Below, in pieces: positions 17,639-26,801 of a stretch of DNA of 64,000 bases. A model generated the notes under the pieces. That model worked only from the letters and a program-made list of their open reading frames with translations, was not told the origin of the DNA and made no database searches. Origin of the DNA: Oscillospiraceae bacterium (lineage in GTDB: Bacteria > Bacillota > Clostridia > Oscillospirales > Oscillospiraceae); the NCBI GenBank assembly GCA_020025675.1, contig JAHHRS010000002.1:1-64000 (forward strand), written 5' to 3'. Numbering within the stretch: the first letter of the stretch is position 1; the number at the start of each line of letters is the position of its first letter. A program made the translations under genes and the position numbers.

Positions 17639-18048
17639 TTTAATCCTCCTTATATTTGTTTTTTGAGTTATCTGATTGTATGACTGAGTTTGGTGGTAAA
17701 AGTTCCCTCTTTTTTAAAATAGCTGCAATTTTAAAGTGAAATATAAAAAACCTTACCTTTGAATGGGTGCTGAAAGGATGGCTTAGAAATTACGAAAAGC
17801 AAAGACGGAGCTGATAAGATAGAACTGCACCCCATCTGTTAGATAGTATATCACAGATGGAGTGCAGCAGTTCTGATAAGTCGGCTATAAGCGAGAAATC
17901 TCTGACCGTCTATATTTCATTTTACAGTGTTATTACCGGCATACAGTTTCTTCTCCGTACAGAGAAACCCTTTGCACCTGATAGGAGAGAACATATAAAC
18001 CTATTTTAAATTAGTTTCTTACAGGACATAGGTGAAAGAAAGTCAATT
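17639..18048. other. Gene-free gap with a repeat hairpin and TPP-riboswitch-like fragments
   Basis: 410 nt without a gene. It holds an imperfect inverted repeat at 17822-17874 that shares a 15-base core with a hairpin at 30208-30222. It also holds two pieces that resemble a TPP aptamer on the plus strand: GGGTGC...GGCTTAGAAATTAC (17765-17793) and ACCCTTTGCACCTGAT (17967-17982). The conserved 3' GCGTAGGGA part is missing and no plus-strand gene follows, so any riboswitch here would be a relic. Confidence 0.4.
17822..17874. repeat. Inverted-repeat element, possible insertion-sequence remnant
   Basis: An imperfect palindrome of two arms of 18 and 21 bases, running from AGAACTGCACCCC to its complement. 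The arms differ by a 3-base gap and one substitution. The core CACCCCATCTGTTAG (17828-17842) recurs on the opposite strand at 30208-30222. The start (ACTGCACCCCA) resembles terminal repeats of IS3-family elements, but no transposase is present. Confidence 0.5.
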
Positions 18049-18753
18049 TTACTTGGTCAATTCCGTGACTACATGCTGACACAAAAGAAGTCCTGCCGTT
18101 GCCGGTACCCAGCACAAAGAACCCGGCACACTGCGTCTGCCCGGAGGCGGAGCCTCATACTGAGTGGGGGTCATAGGCTCCTCGGGGCTGAACACAACAG
18201 GATGATGGGTCACCCCTAAATTTCGCAGCTCTTTTCTGACTACTCTTGCAAGGGCGCAGCCTGTGGTTTTTGAAATGTCGCTGATTCGGAGAAGAGAAGC
18301 ATCTCTTTTATTGCCGGTTCCAAGAGCGGAAATTACGGGAATGTTACGTTCCCGACAGCTCATAATCAGGTCTACTTTACATGATACAAGGTCAATCGCA
18401 TCTACAAGATAGTCGTAATCGGAGAAAAACTCGTCTCTGTGCTGTGCATCATAGTGACCTACTACGGTTTTAACCTGAATATTTGGATTTATATCCTTTA
18501 TTCTCTCCTCCATCACCTGCACTTTAGGTTTGCCTATGGTAGAGCTTAGTGCTACAAGCTGTCGGTTTATATTACTCTCACCCACATTATCCATGTCAAC
18601 CAAAGTAAGCTTGCCCACACCTGAACGGGCCAATGCCTCAGCGCACCATGAGCCTACGCCGCCCAATCCGAAAACCGCCACATGGCTGTTCCACAGCTTA
18701 TCCATTGCCTCGTCCCCTAAAAGCATACGAGCTCTAAGTGTCCTTTCTTCCAT
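18049..18753 (-). CDS. tcdA: tRNA threonylcarbamoyladenosine dehydratase (TcdA/HesA/ThiF family)
   Basis: 234 residues. The nucleotide-binding loop is VAVFGLGGVGSWCAEALARSG, then LVDMDNVGESNINRQ, which is the E1-like adenylation signature. KTTGCALARVVRKELR and the C-terminal PGS region match TcdA, which cyclises t6A to ct6A at position 37 of ANN-decoding tRNAs. The start ATG follows GGAGGA. It is a single gene between two gaps, 63 nt past the PPIC gene's stop. Confidence 0.9.
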   Translation of the reverse strand: MEERTLRARMLLGDEAMDKLWNSHVAVFGLGGVGSWCAEALARSGVGKLTLVDMDNVGESNINRQLVALSSTIGKPKVQVMEERIKDINPNIQVKTVVGHYDAQHRDEFFSDYDYLVDAIDLVSCKVDLIMSCRERNIPVISALGTGNKRDASLLRISDISKTTGCALARVVRKELRNLGVTHHPVVFSPEEPMTPTQYEAPPPGRRSVPGSLCWVPATAGLLLCQHVVTELTK

Positions 18754-18773
18754 AAATTATTCCTCCGTACAGA

Positions 18774-18805
18774 AAAACCCGCAGAGTTTTAAGTCTGCGG
18801 GTTTT
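18774..18805 (-). terminator. Terminator of the PPIC foldase gene
   Basis: A 12-bp perfect stem (AAAACCCGCAGA) and an 8-nt loop, with a T-run on the minus-strand 3' side, 12 nt after the stop. Confidence 0.88.
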
Positions 18806-18816
18806 AAATTCGCTTT

Positions 18817-20373
18817 TTATCCTACCATGCGGAGACCGAAGCCTTCAACAGCTTCGTAACCCTGACTGATTTCGGTAATCCAGCTATCCATATCCTGGCT
18901 TATAAGAGCATTTTCAGCAATAAAGTTGCTGTAAAGGTCCCCTTCACCCACATAGTACATAACGTGGTATCCGGGCACACCGCCGCTCTCACCGTAAACA
19001 ATGCCGGTATCTCCGGGCTTGTGACCTTCAAAGCAGAAGCGGTCAAACTCCTCTACCATTTGCCCCTTGGCAACACTGTCATAAAGTCCGCCGCGGGTGT
19101 TGGAGCCGGGATCCTCGGAGTACTTGTTTGCAAGCTCTGCAAAGCTGTCCTCGGTCTTATCGCCGTTCTTCCACTCATTTAAAATATCCTCAGCCTTGGC
19201 CTTTGCTTCGGCCTTTGCTTCATCTGTAAATGTACCGTCCTCACCGGCAACTGCTCTAACCAGAATGTGGCGAACCTGAGCCATGGGGTAGTGGTTGTCA
19301 TTGCGGTCAAGATACATTATAACATACTGACCGTTACCTCCGCCGTTTTCAACAATACCGATGTCTCCGGCGTTGTGGCTGCCCATGATCCAATCCTTGT
19401 ATACGCCCAGACCGCTTGCGGTATCACTGCGGCGGTTGACGGTTGAGCCTTCCACGTTCTCTGCAACAGCGGCGTTAAATTTTTCCATGTAGTCCTGGCC
19501 CTTTGCCTTATTATAGGAAGCAACGATAGCTTCGGCCTTTTGAAGAGCCTCTGCTCTGGTTTCCTCATTTGGCTCATTTACTGTTTCGCCGTCTTCATTC
19601 ACTGTCTCAGCAGTACCGGCGGGAATATAATAGTATGCGTAGTCATAAACGTCGCTCTCACCGTTAAGACCTTTGTAGTATTCCTCAAGCTGAGCGTCAT
19701 CATATTCAAAGCCTTCAGCTACCTGCTTTAATACCTTTGCGGAAAGGGCGGCCTTGAGGTTGACTTCGCGCACCAGAGATTTATCTACTCCGGCACCGTA
19801 GTTTGCAGCAAAAAATTTGTCCAAGTTACCAAAGCCCTGAAGCTTTGCAAGCTGGTCCATACCGTCAAAACTGCTGTCAACCTGAGCAATTTCCTCTTCG
19901 GTAAGGGAAATACCGTTGTCGCTTGCGTACTTTTCAATGGCACGAACCTGTATTATCTCTTTCTGAGCTTCCTGAAGGAAATAATCCTTCCATGTGCCGC
20001 CGTCAGGCAGCAGAGGGCAGGTCTGGTGTCCAAGACCGGCTGTACCGCCTCTTACGTCAAGACCCAGCAAAGGAGCGTAATCACCGTACTGGTTTGCAAG
20101 GGCGAAAAACTGTGTGGAGTAGTAGTAATTCATTTCGGCAGGGGTAATCTTTTCACCGTTGAGGGTGATAGCTGTGGTTCCCGTGTAGAGAACGGATGTG
20201 ACACTGAGAGTGATAACAAGAGCTATTACAATAATAACTGCTATTGTGCTCACAGTCCACTTTATTTTGCTCATCCGTTTCTGCTTGGCCTCTTCAGCGG
20301 CGGCCAGAGTCTTTTTGTCGGTTCCTGCCTCACGGGCGGCCTGACGAATTTTCTTTTCTGTTGATGCACTCAT
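18817..20373 (-). CDS. Membrane-anchored parvulin-type peptidyl-prolyl isomerase (PrsA/SurA-like)
   Basis: 518 residues. A charged, Ala/Lys-rich cytoplasmic N-terminus of about 38 residues is followed by one membrane helix (VSTIAVIIVIALVITLSV), so the rest is outside the cell. There is a SurA-like helical domain (residues about 70-250) and a PPIC domain near 365-480 with QVRHILVRA, FAELANKYSEDPGS, RGGLYDSV and PGYHVMYY. It should fold exported proteins. Unlike PrsA it is anchored by a membrane helix and not a lipid. No second PPIC domain is seen. Confidence 0.88.
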   Translation of the reverse strand: MSASTEKKIRQAAREAGTDKKTLAAAEEAKQKRMSKIKWTVSTIAVIIVIALVITLSVTSVLYTGTTAITLNGEKITPAEMNYYYSTQFFALANQYGDYAPLLGLDVRGGTAGLGHQTCPLLPDGGTWKDYFLQEAQKEIIQVRAIEKYASDNGISLTEEEIAQVDSSFDGMDQLAKLQGFGNLDKFFAANYGAGVDKSLVREVNLKAALSAKVLKQVAEGFEYDDAQLEEYYKGLNGESDVYDYAYYYIPAGTAETVNEDGETVNEPNEETRAEALQKAEAIVASYNKAKGQDYMEKFNAAVAENVEGSTVNRRSDTASGLGVYKDWIMGSHNAGDIGIVENGGGNGQYVIMYLDRNDNHYPMAQVRHILVRAVAGEDGTFTDEAKAEAKAKAEDILNEWKNGDKTEDSFAELANKYSEDPGSNTRGGLYDSVAKGQMVEEFDRFCFEGHKPGDTGIVYGESGGVPGYHVMYYVGEGDLYSNFIAENALISQDMDSWITEISQGYEAVEGFGLRMVG

Positions 20374-20564
20374 TTTATGTCATCCTTTGTTTTGGTATAC
20401 ATTTCCGCAGTATTGCAGACTAAAAGATTATACCTCAAAACCGCTATTTGTTCAAGAAGAAAAAAGAATTTAATCTTTTTGGTTTAAAATATTAAAAAAA
20501 TAGTCATACTCTTTAGCTCCCCTGCATATATTGGTTGTATGCTGTTGAATTAGGAGGTAAAAAA

Positions 20565-20627
20565 ATGGAAGTTGATATTGACGATTTGATCTTTGGCGAT
20601 TTCAACCCCGGCCCAAGTGCCAGATAA
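20565..20627 (+). CDS. Self-contained 20-codon gene for an acidic small peptide
   Basis: The frame reads MEVDIDDLIF then GDFNPGPSAR and stops with TAA. A full AGGAGG ribosome site stands 8 nt ahead of the ATG, and a perfect 12-bp intrinsic terminator begins 6 nt after the stop, so this short stretch has all the parts of a gene. It has no membrane segment and no Cys. The N-terminal half is acidic (five Asp/Glu in the first 12) and the C-terminal half has PGP. I do not recognise it. It could be a signalling or modified peptide, a leader peptide, or a tiny regulator. The promoter is not clear. Confidence 0.6.
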   Translation: MEVDIDDLIFGDFNPGPSAR

Positions 20628-20633
20628 TATGAG

Positions 20634-20665
20634 AAAGGGTGCATAGAAAAAAATATGCACCCTTT
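20634..20665 (+). terminator. Terminator of the 20-codon gene
   Basis: A perfect 12-bp stem (AAAGGGTGCATA) with an A-rich 8-nt loop, then GATTTTATTT. On the minus strand the tail is not T-rich, so it serves mainly the plus-strand peptide gene, though it also lies just past the YitT-like stop. Confidence 0.85.
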
Positions 20666-20669
20666 GATT

Positions 20670-21278
20670 TTATTTATCTTCAGCTTTAAAAGAACCGTTG
20701 GCAATTATCCCTATAATCTGCCCTGAAAGTAAAACTGTCAGCAGAGAGTAAGCTATGCGGCGGACAGGAATATAACTTAATGAAAGTAGGAGGACAGTAA
20801 TATCACTTATAAGGTATATAGCCTGAAGATTATATCCTGTGAGCTTTGAAAGCCCCATGGCTAACGCATCATCACCGCCCGGAGCACCACCGGCTCTGAC
20901 GCTTATTCCAACACCTACGCCAACAAAGACGGCACCCAGAATAGATGCAAGCAGGGGATAATTTGCTATCTGGGGCCAAATTGGCGGGAAAAGCTCGCAT
21001 ATGGCATAGAAAACTGAAAAACCGCCGCCGGCTACCGCCGAAAACAGTACAAAGTTTTTACCAAGTACAAACCAGCCGAATATGTAACAGGCAGCATTTA
21101 AAACAAAGCCTGAGACTGCAGGGGAAATATCAAACCAGTGCTGCAATAAAAGGGTAAGGCCAAGAACTCCGCCCTCGGTAACACCTGAGAGGGAGTGAAT
21201 GTTGTAAAGACCAAAGGACAGTACAGCGCTGCCCAGAAGAAGGGCTCCAACCTTCTTTGGCTTTAGCTGGGAGAACAA
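20670..21278 (-). CDS. YitT/YczE-like membrane protein
   Basis: 202 residues with five or six hydrophobic segments. The pattern SGVTEGGVLGLTLLL and RAGGAPGGDDALAMGLSKL matches the YitT (DUF161) group. It lacks the cytoplasmic DUF2179 tail of full-length YitT proteins. The start appears to be TTG (21276-21278) with GAAAGGA ahead. The function of the family is not established. It sits 104 nt downstream of prfB and may be read from the same promoter. Confidence 0.75.
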   Translation of the reverse strand: MFSQLKPKKVGALLLGSAVLSFGLYNIHSLSGVTEGGVLGLTLLLQHWFDISPAVSGFVLNAACYIFGWFVLGKNFVLFSAVAGGGFSVFYAICELFPPIWPQIANYPLLASILGAVFVGVGVGISVRAGGAPGGDDALAMGLSKLTGYNLQAIYLISDITVLLLSLSYIPVRRIAYSLLTVLLSGQIIGIIANGSFKAEDK

Positions 21279-21382
21279 AATAACAAATCCTTTCTCAGTA
21301 AAATATAAACGGCGCGGTAATATCTCACAGCCGTTTATTTTATCTTATTAAATTTTTCCGCATTGGCGGAAAACAATATGCC

Positions 21383-22489
21383 TCAGTCGGCAGCCTTCAT
21401 GGACAGGTAGGCGTTTATAAATCCGTCCAGATCGCCGTCCATAACACTTTGAATATTGCTGTTTTCGTAGTCGGTGCGGTGATCCTTAACAAGCTGATAG
21501 GGCATGAACACATAGGAGCGTATCTGGCTGCCCCACTCAATCTTCATCTGAACACCCTTTATATCACTTATTTTTTCAAGGTGCTCACGCTCTTTAATTT
21601 CCGCAAGTCTTGCTCTGAGCATGTTGCGGCAGTTTTCTAAGTTCTGGAAGTGGCTGCGCTCTACCTGACTGGACACAACGATTCCGGTAGGAATATGAGT
21701 AAGACGTACGGCGGAAGAAGTCTTGTTAACCTTCTGACCGCCGGCACCGGAAGAGCGGTAAACATCCATTTTAATATCTTCGTCTCTTAACTCTATTTCG
21801 TTGTTATCGCTTATTTCCGGCATAACTTCGATTGCGGCAAAAGAGGTGTGGCGGCGGCCGGCGGAGTCAAAAGGAGAGACTCTGACAAGTCTGTGTATGC
21901 CATGCTCACTCTTTAAAAATCCGTATGCGTTTTCGCCCTCCACCATGATGGTGGCACTTTTAAGGCCGGCTTCATCGCCGTCCAGATAGTCCATTACCTT
22001 CACTTTATAATTATGCCTGTCGGCCCACATGTTATACATGCGATACAGCATAGATGCCCAGTCCTGAGCCTCAGTGCCGCCGGCACCGGCATGGAAGGTG
22101 ATAATAGCGTTGTTTGCATCGTATTCACCTGTCAGGAGAGTACCTAAACGCATGGCCTCAAAGCCGGAGTCATATTTGGAAAACTCACTTTCAAGCTCGG
22201 GAAGCATGCTCTCATCATTTTCCTCAATGGCCATTTCACACATAACGTACATATCTTCCCATGCAGAGCAGAGTTTTTCGTAATTATCACGTTTGTCCTT
22301 CAAGGTTTTAAGCCTTTTCTGGACTTTCTGAGAGTTTTCAACATCATTCCAAAAGCCGTCTCTTTCACTGGCGGCCTCCAGCTCTTCTATTTCTTTATTG
22401 GCAGCCTCCAGCTTGAGGGCATCTCTGAGAACATCCAGATCAGGCTTCCGGTTGTTTAATTTAATTTTATACTCTTCAAATTCAAGCAT
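21383..22489 (-). CDS. prfB: Peptide chain release factor 2
   Basis: 368 residues. The tripeptide anticodon region is SPFDSAGRRHTSF (SPF, RF2-specific for UGA and UAA), and GGQ is in SSGAGGQKVNKTSSA. The N-terminus is read in one frame, so there is no programmed +1 frameshift: the usual internal UGA near codon 25 is absent and the equivalent position reads LRDALKLEAA. RF2 levels are therefore not self-controlled in that way. GGGAG lies ahead of the ATG. Confidence 0.96.
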   Translation of the reverse strand: MLEFEEYKIKLNNRKPDLDVLRDALKLEAANKEIEELEAASERDGFWNDVENSQKVQKRLKTLKDKRDNYEKLCSAWEDMYVMCEMAIEENDESMLPELESEFSKYDSGFEAMRLGTLLTGEYDANNAIITFHAGAGGTEAQDWASMLYRMYNMWADRHNYKVKVMDYLDGDEAGLKSATIMVEGENAYGFLKSEHGIHRLVRVSPFDSAGRRHTSFAAIEVMPEISDNNEIELRDEDIKMDVYRSSGAGGQKVNKTSSAVRLTHIPTGIVVSSQVERSHFQNLENCRNMLRARLAEIKEREHLEKISDIKGVQMKIEWGSQIRSYVFMPYQLVKDHRTDYENSNIQSVMDGDLDGFINAYLSMKAAD

Positions 22490-22624
22490 TTTCTGTCTCC
22501 CGTATTTCCGTCTTGTTTTATTCTTATATTATCATACATATGTTAAGATATTATAAACAAAAACCGGCAATTTGTAAATCTGTTTTTTTATGGGCTATTT
22601 GCCTATGAAAAATGCGAAATCCTA

Positions 22625-22653
22625 TTCCAATTTCAGCATATTAGTGGTATAAT
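22625..22653 (+). promoter_or_regulatory. Promoter of prs
   Basis: A consensus TATAAT (22648-22653) with an extended -10 TGG and a weak -35 (TTCCAA, 17-nt spacer). The transcript would have an 80-nt leader with a CCAGAGG/CCTCTGG stem near 22661-22690. Confidence 0.5.
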
Positions 22654-22741
22654 AACAAAACCAGAGGTGTGTGCACCTTTTTTGCCTCTGGGAAAGATGA
22701 AAAAGAAATGCTTAAATCTTTAACGGAGGGTAAAGAGAAAT

Positions 22742-23704
22742 ATGATTTCACACGGCAAAGAAATTAAGGTTTTCGCCGGGAATTCTAATCCCGCACTGGC
22801 AGAGGACATTTGTTCTGAGCTTTATAAAGAACTTGGCAATGCCACTGTTTCCCAGTTTGCTGACGGCGAGTGCTCAGTATCTGTAGCTGAGCCTGTTCGA
22901 GGCAAGGACGTGTTTATTGTTCAGTCTACCTGCAACCATGTTAATGACAACCTTATGGAACTGCTTATTATGATAGACGCTATGCGCCGCGCCTCTGCCG
23001 GTCGTGTAACCGCAGTAATTCCTTACTTCGGATATGCAAGACAGGACAGAAAGGCCAAGAGCCGCGATCCCATATCCGCAAAACTGGTGGCAAACCTTAT
23101 TACTGCCGCCGGTGCAGACAGAGTCCTTACAATGGATCTGCACGCAGCACAGATACAGGGCTTTTTCGATATCCCCGTTGATAACCTTATGGGTGCTCAC
23201 CTCTTTGTAAAGCACTTTATAAAGAAGTTCGGCAAAGGCAATGAGGACGTTATGATAGTTTCTCCCGACGTGGGAAGTACAGCCCGTGTCAGAGCCTTCT
23301 CCATGAAGCTGGGTGTTAACATGGCTATTGTTGATAAGCGCCGTGAGCGTGCAAACCAATCTGAGGTTATGAACATAATCGGTAATGTTGAGGGCAAAAC
23401 ATGCATACTTCTGGACGATATTGTTGATACCGCCGGATCTCTCTGCGGCGCCGCCAAGGCAATTAAGGAAATAGGCGGAGCTAAGGAAGTGTTTGCCTGC
23501 GCCACTCACGGAGTTCTCTCCGGCCCTGCGATTGAACGTATAGAGGAAAGCTGCATTCAGGAGCTGCTGCTTCTGGATACTATTCCTTATCCTAAGGATA
23601 AGCCTGTCTGCTCCAAAATACGTTATATTTCCACTGCCTCTGTTTTTGCTGAGGCTATAAGACGTATTTACGAAGAAGTTTCCATTTCCAATCTATTTGA
23701 CTAA
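22742..23704 (+). CDS. prs: Ribose-phosphate pyrophosphokinase
   Basis: 320 residues. It starts HGKEIKVFAGNSNPALAEDI and has the flexible-loop Arg-Lys region (YARQDRKAKSRDPISAKLVA), the divalent-metal His-Ala-Gln DLHAAQIQGFF, and the PRPP loop CILLDDIVDTAGS. It makes PRPP from ribose 5-phosphate and ATP for nucleotide, His and Trp synthesis. The start follows GGAGGG. It feeds the same ribose pool that psuG and deoD replenish. It is followed by a terminator and then pth, a common gene order. Confidence 0.96.
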   Translation: MISHGKEIKVFAGNSNPALAEDICSELYKELGNATVSQFADGECSVSVAEPVRGKDVFIVQSTCNHVNDNLMELLIMIDAMRRASAGRVTAVIPYFGYARQDRKAKSRDPISAKLVANLITAAGADRVLTMDLHAAQIQGFFDIPVDNLMGAHLFVKHFIKKFGKGNEDVMIVSPDVGSTARVRAFSMKLGVNMAIVDKRRERANQSEVMNIIGNVEGKTCILLDDIVDTAGSLCGAAKAIKEIGGAKEVFACATHGVLSGPAIERIEESCIQELLLLDTIPYPKDKPVCSKIRYISTASVFAEAIRRIYEEVSISNLFD

Positions 23705-23716
23705 TTAAGATACAAA

Positions 23717-23745
23717 CCCGGCAAGTTCCTTTGTTACCTGCCGGG
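23717..23745 (+). terminator. Terminator of prs
   Basis: A 7-bp CCCGGCA/TGCCGGG stem with a 15-nt loop, then ATTTTTAC. Confidence 0.8.
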
Positions 23746-23804
23746 ATTTTTACAACATTGCCGCCGTTTTTGGCTGTATGTCGGGGCGGAGGCGGAGGTG
23801 CAAG

Positions 23805-24389
23805 GTGTTTTTAAAAGGCAACGGTGTTTCGTGGCTGGCAGTCTTTCTGGGAAATCCAGGAACTAAGTACGACGGGACACGGCATAATGCCGGCTTTATG
23901 GCGGCAGACGCTTTGGCAAAAGCCAAGGGAGTAGAGATAAACAGAGCTAAATTTAAGGCTTTAACGGCTACATGCCAAATAGGCGAAGAAAAGGTTATGC
24001 TTTTAAAGCCGCAGACTTTTATGAACCTTTCCGGTGAAGCCGTGGCGGAAGCCGTTAATTTCTATAAGATAAAGCCTGCAAATGTTATAGTGGTGTCAGA
24101 TGAAGTTTCCCTTCAGACAGGCAAGCTTCGCATTCGGCGGAAAGGGTCCGCCGGAGGACACAACGGACTTAAAAATATAATTGCCCATTTGGGAACCGAC
24201 GAGTTTCCGAGAATACGGATGGGTGTTGGGGCTCCGCCCCACCCGGATTACGATATGGCGGACTGGGTATTGTCCGTATTTGAAAATCAAGATGCCCTCG
24301 TCATGCAAAAATCTGCCCAGAGAGCGGCAGAGGCTGTTGAGTGCTATATAACACAAGGGCCGGATAAAGCGATGAACCTGTATAACTGA
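23805..24389 (+). CDS. pth: Peptidyl-tRNA hydrolase
   Basis: 195 residues from the GTG at 23805, chosen because GGAGG lies 6 nt upstream; the ATG nine codons earlier has no such site and would add an unusual basic tail. Conserved parts are FLGNPGTKYDGTRHNAGF (catalytic His), MKPQTFMNLSG-like LKPQTFMNLSG, VSDEV (catalytic Asp) and KGSAGGHNGLKNI. It frees tRNA from stalled peptidyl-tRNA. Slightly odd N-terminus (MFLKGNGVSWLAV) in place of the usual short MxLIVGLGNPG. Confidence 0.92.
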   Translation: MFLKGNGVSWLAVFLGNPGTKYDGTRHNAGFMAADALAKAKGVEINRAKFKALTATCQIGEEKVMLLKPQTFMNLSGEAVAEAVNFYKIKPANVIVVSDEVSLQTGKLRIRRKGSAGGHNGLKNIIAHLGTDEFPRIRMGVGAPPHPDYDMADWVLSVFENQDALVMQKSAQRAAEAVECYITQGPDKAMNLYN

Positions 24390-24453
24390 GGATTTGGCGG
24401 AGAGCGGTGGATGCCGGTTCTCCGATAACATGAAATAAAAAAGGAGGCTGCAT

Positions 24454-25647
24454 ATGGCTAAGAAATGTATAGCAATGCTTCTTGCAGGCGGTCAGGGCTC
24501 CAGACTTTATGCCCTGACTCAGAATGTGGCAAAGCCCAATGTCCCGTTCGGCGGAAAGTACAGAATTATTGACTTTCCTCTTTCTAACTGCGCTAACTCC
24601 GGTATAGACACCGTTGGTGTCCTGACTCAGTACAGACCTCAGCGTCTCAATAGTTATATCGGAAACGGACAGCCTTGGGATTTGGATGTGGCGGATGGAG
24701 GCGTATATATACTGCCCCCTTACCAGAGTGCCGGAGAAAAGGGCTCATGGTTTTCCGGAACAGCCAACGCTATCTATCAAAATATCGGTTTTATAGACAG
24801 CTATGATCCTGAAAATGTGCTGATACTTTCCGGTGACCATATCTACAAGATGGACTATGCAGATATGCTTAAAGATCATCTGGCTCACAATGCCGCATGT
24901 ACAATATCAGTTCTTCAGGTATCTATGGAGGAGGCCACACGTTTCGGCATAATGAACGTGGGAGAGGACGGCTACATAAACGAGTTTGAGGAAAAGCCTG
25001 CCCACCCCAAGAGCGACCTTGCTTCTATGGGTATCTACATATTTAATTGGAAGAAGCTTCGTGCCTATCTGATAGCCGATGAAAACGACCCAAATTCATC
25101 CAAAGACTTCGGAAAAAATGTTATTCCTGCCATGCTCAATGCAGGCGAAAAGCTGTGGCCCTACCGCTTTAAAGGATATTGGCGGGATGTGGGAACTATA
25201 ACCAGCCTGTGGGATGCCAATATGGACATGCTCTCCACTACCCTTATTAATCTCTACGACCCCAGCTGGCCCATAGGCTCCAGAAGCCCTGTGTGCCCGC
25301 CCCATGTGACCGGTGATGAGGCTGAGATTATCCACTCAATTGTTACTGAGGGCTGCGAAATATACGGACATGTGGAAAATTCCGTGCTTTCTCCCAACGT
25401 AAGAGTAGATAAGAACGCAAATGTGTTTTACAGCGTCCTTATGCCGGGCACCGTAGTGGAGGAAGGTGCTGTTGTAGAGTACGCCATAATAGGCGAAAAC
25501 ACGGTAGTCAGAAGCAATGCCCATGTAGGTGCGCCTCCTGACGGAACAGATGAGTGGGGCGTTGCCACATGCGGACCGGACATTGAAATCAGAAGCGGGG
25601 CGCAGGTTCCCTCAGGCGCCATGATATATACAGGCGAGGAGGTCTGA
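24454..25647 (+). CDS. glgC: Glucose-1-phosphate adenylyltransferase catalytic subunit
   Basis: 397 residues. The nucleotidyl-transferase motif [14 protein letters not shown] is intact, with [36 protein letters not shown] and WRDVGT. A C-terminal left-handed beta-helix follows. It makes ADP-glucose for glycogen. AAAGGAGG precedes the ATG. It is the first gene of glgC-glgD-glgP-kinase, with a 4-nt gap to glgD. Confidence 0.95.
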   Translation: MAKKCIAMLLAGGQGSRLYALTQNVAKPNVPFGGKYRIIDFPLSNCANSGIDTVGVLTQYRPQRLNSYIGNGQPWDLDVADGGVYILPPYQSAGEKGSWFSGTANAIYQNIGFIDSYDPENVLILSGDHIYKMDYADMLKDHLAHNAACTISVLQVSMEEATRFGIMNVGEDGYINEFEEKPAHPKSDLASMGIYIFNWKKLRAYLIADENDPNSSKDFGKNVIPAMLNAGEKLWPYRFKGYWRDVGTITSLWDANMDMLSTTLINLYDPSWPIGSRSPVCPPHVTGDEAEIIHSIVTEGCEIYGHVENSVLSPNVRVDKNANVFYSVLMPGTVVEEGAVVEYAIIGENTVVRSNAHVGAPPDGTDEWGVATCGPDIEIRSGAQVPSGAMIYTGEEV

Positions 25648-25651
25648 AGCA

Positions 25652-26764
25652 ATGAAAGACTATCACGGAATAATCTTTGCTTACAGCGCTGATAATGAAC
25701 TCAGAGAGCTTGTGAGCGTCCGCAATACTGCCGCTCTCCCTTTTTGCGGCAGATACAGAGTAATTGACTTTGCCTTATCCTCTTTGCGAAACGCAGGAAT
25801 TTTCAATGTGGGCGTTATAATGCAGAGGGAATATCAGTCACTTCTCAACCACCTTGGCAGCGGTAAACCCTGGGATATGAGCAGAAGAGTGGGCGGACTG
25901 CGTATTTTACCTCCATTCGGGCTGCCCGAAAATCACAGCGGCAAATATGACGGCACAGTAGAGGCTCTGAACGCTGTGGCCAGATATATTAAGTCTGTTC
26001 CACAGAATCATATTATTCTTTTAAAGGGTAACATCTGTGCAAACCTTGATCTGGATGCTGCAATAGAACTCCATGAGAGCAGCGATACCCCCATTACCGC
26101 AATCTGCGCAAAACATGCTTCCATTGGCTTACATCATCGATGCGTGCTGGATGAAAACGGGTATGTTAAGAAAATGCTCTTTGACAGAGTGAATGATTGT
26201 GAGGGTGTTGCCTCTCTGGACGGCTATATAATACATAAAGATTTGCTTTTAAAGCTTATGGATATGTGCAAGGCTGCAAATCTCTTCCGTTTTCATAAGG
26301 ATGCCATTGCTACCTACATTAGAGAAGGCGGCAAAATGAATGCCTATGTCCATGAGGGATATGCCGGCACTATTAACTCCGTTGAGGCATATTACAGGAT
26401 AAGTATGGATATGCTTAACGCAGACAACAGAAGAAGTGTGTTTAACCCTATGCGCCCTGTGCGGACCAAAATACACGAGGAAGTAAGCACATACTACGGT
26501 GAAAATGCCGTGTCCCGAAGCAGCCTTGTGGCAGACAACTGTATTATCGAAGGTGAAATTCAAAACTGCATAGTCTCTTCAGGCGCAAGAATTGCCAAGG
26601 GTGCAAAGCTTCGTAACTGCATTATTATGAGTGACTGCACCGTCGGTGAAGGCTGTGAGCTATGCTATGTAATAGCCGATAAGCATGTAAGCTTCTCAGA
26701 GAATACAGTTTTAACGGGGGCTATAAGCCTGCCGGTTGTTGTTCCGAAAAATTTTAAAATCTGA
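25652..26764 (+). CDS. glgD: Glucose-1-phosphate adenylyltransferase regulatory subunit GlgD
   Basis: 370 residues, homologous to GlgC but without the glycine-rich triphosphate loop: the position of LAGGQGSRL reads FAYSADNELREL. RYRVIDFALSSLRNAGI and the C-terminal beta-helix are kept. In Firmicutes GlgD is a partner that modulates GlgC and is not catalytic alone. The ribosome site (GGAGG) lies in the end of glgC, so expression is coupled. Confidence 0.94.
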   Translation: MKDYHGIIFAYSADNELRELVSVRNTAALPFCGRYRVIDFALSSLRNAGIFNVGVIMQREYQSLLNHLGSGKPWDMSRRVGGLRILPPFGLPENHSGKYDGTVEALNAVARYIKSVPQNHIILLKGNICANLDLDAAIELHESSDTPITAICAKHASIGLHHRCVLDENGYVKKMLFDRVNDCEGVASLDGYIIHKDLLLKLMDMCKAANLFRFHKDAIATYIREGGKMNAYVHEGYAGTINSVEAYYRISMDMLNADNRRSVFNPMRPVRTKIHEEVSTYYGENAVSRSSLVADNCIIEGEIQNCIVSSGARIAKGAKLRNCIIMSDCTVGEGCELCYVIADKHVSFSENTVLTGAISLPVVVPKNFKI

Positions 26765-26801
26765 ATTAGTTTATTTTTTACCTACGGAGGTATTTCCATA
26801 T

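Noticed and set aside
17967-17982. A functional TPP riboswitch
   Set aside because: Only two of the three conserved blocks are present, they are 170 nt apart, and no gene lies downstream on that strand. It is kept only as a possible relic.
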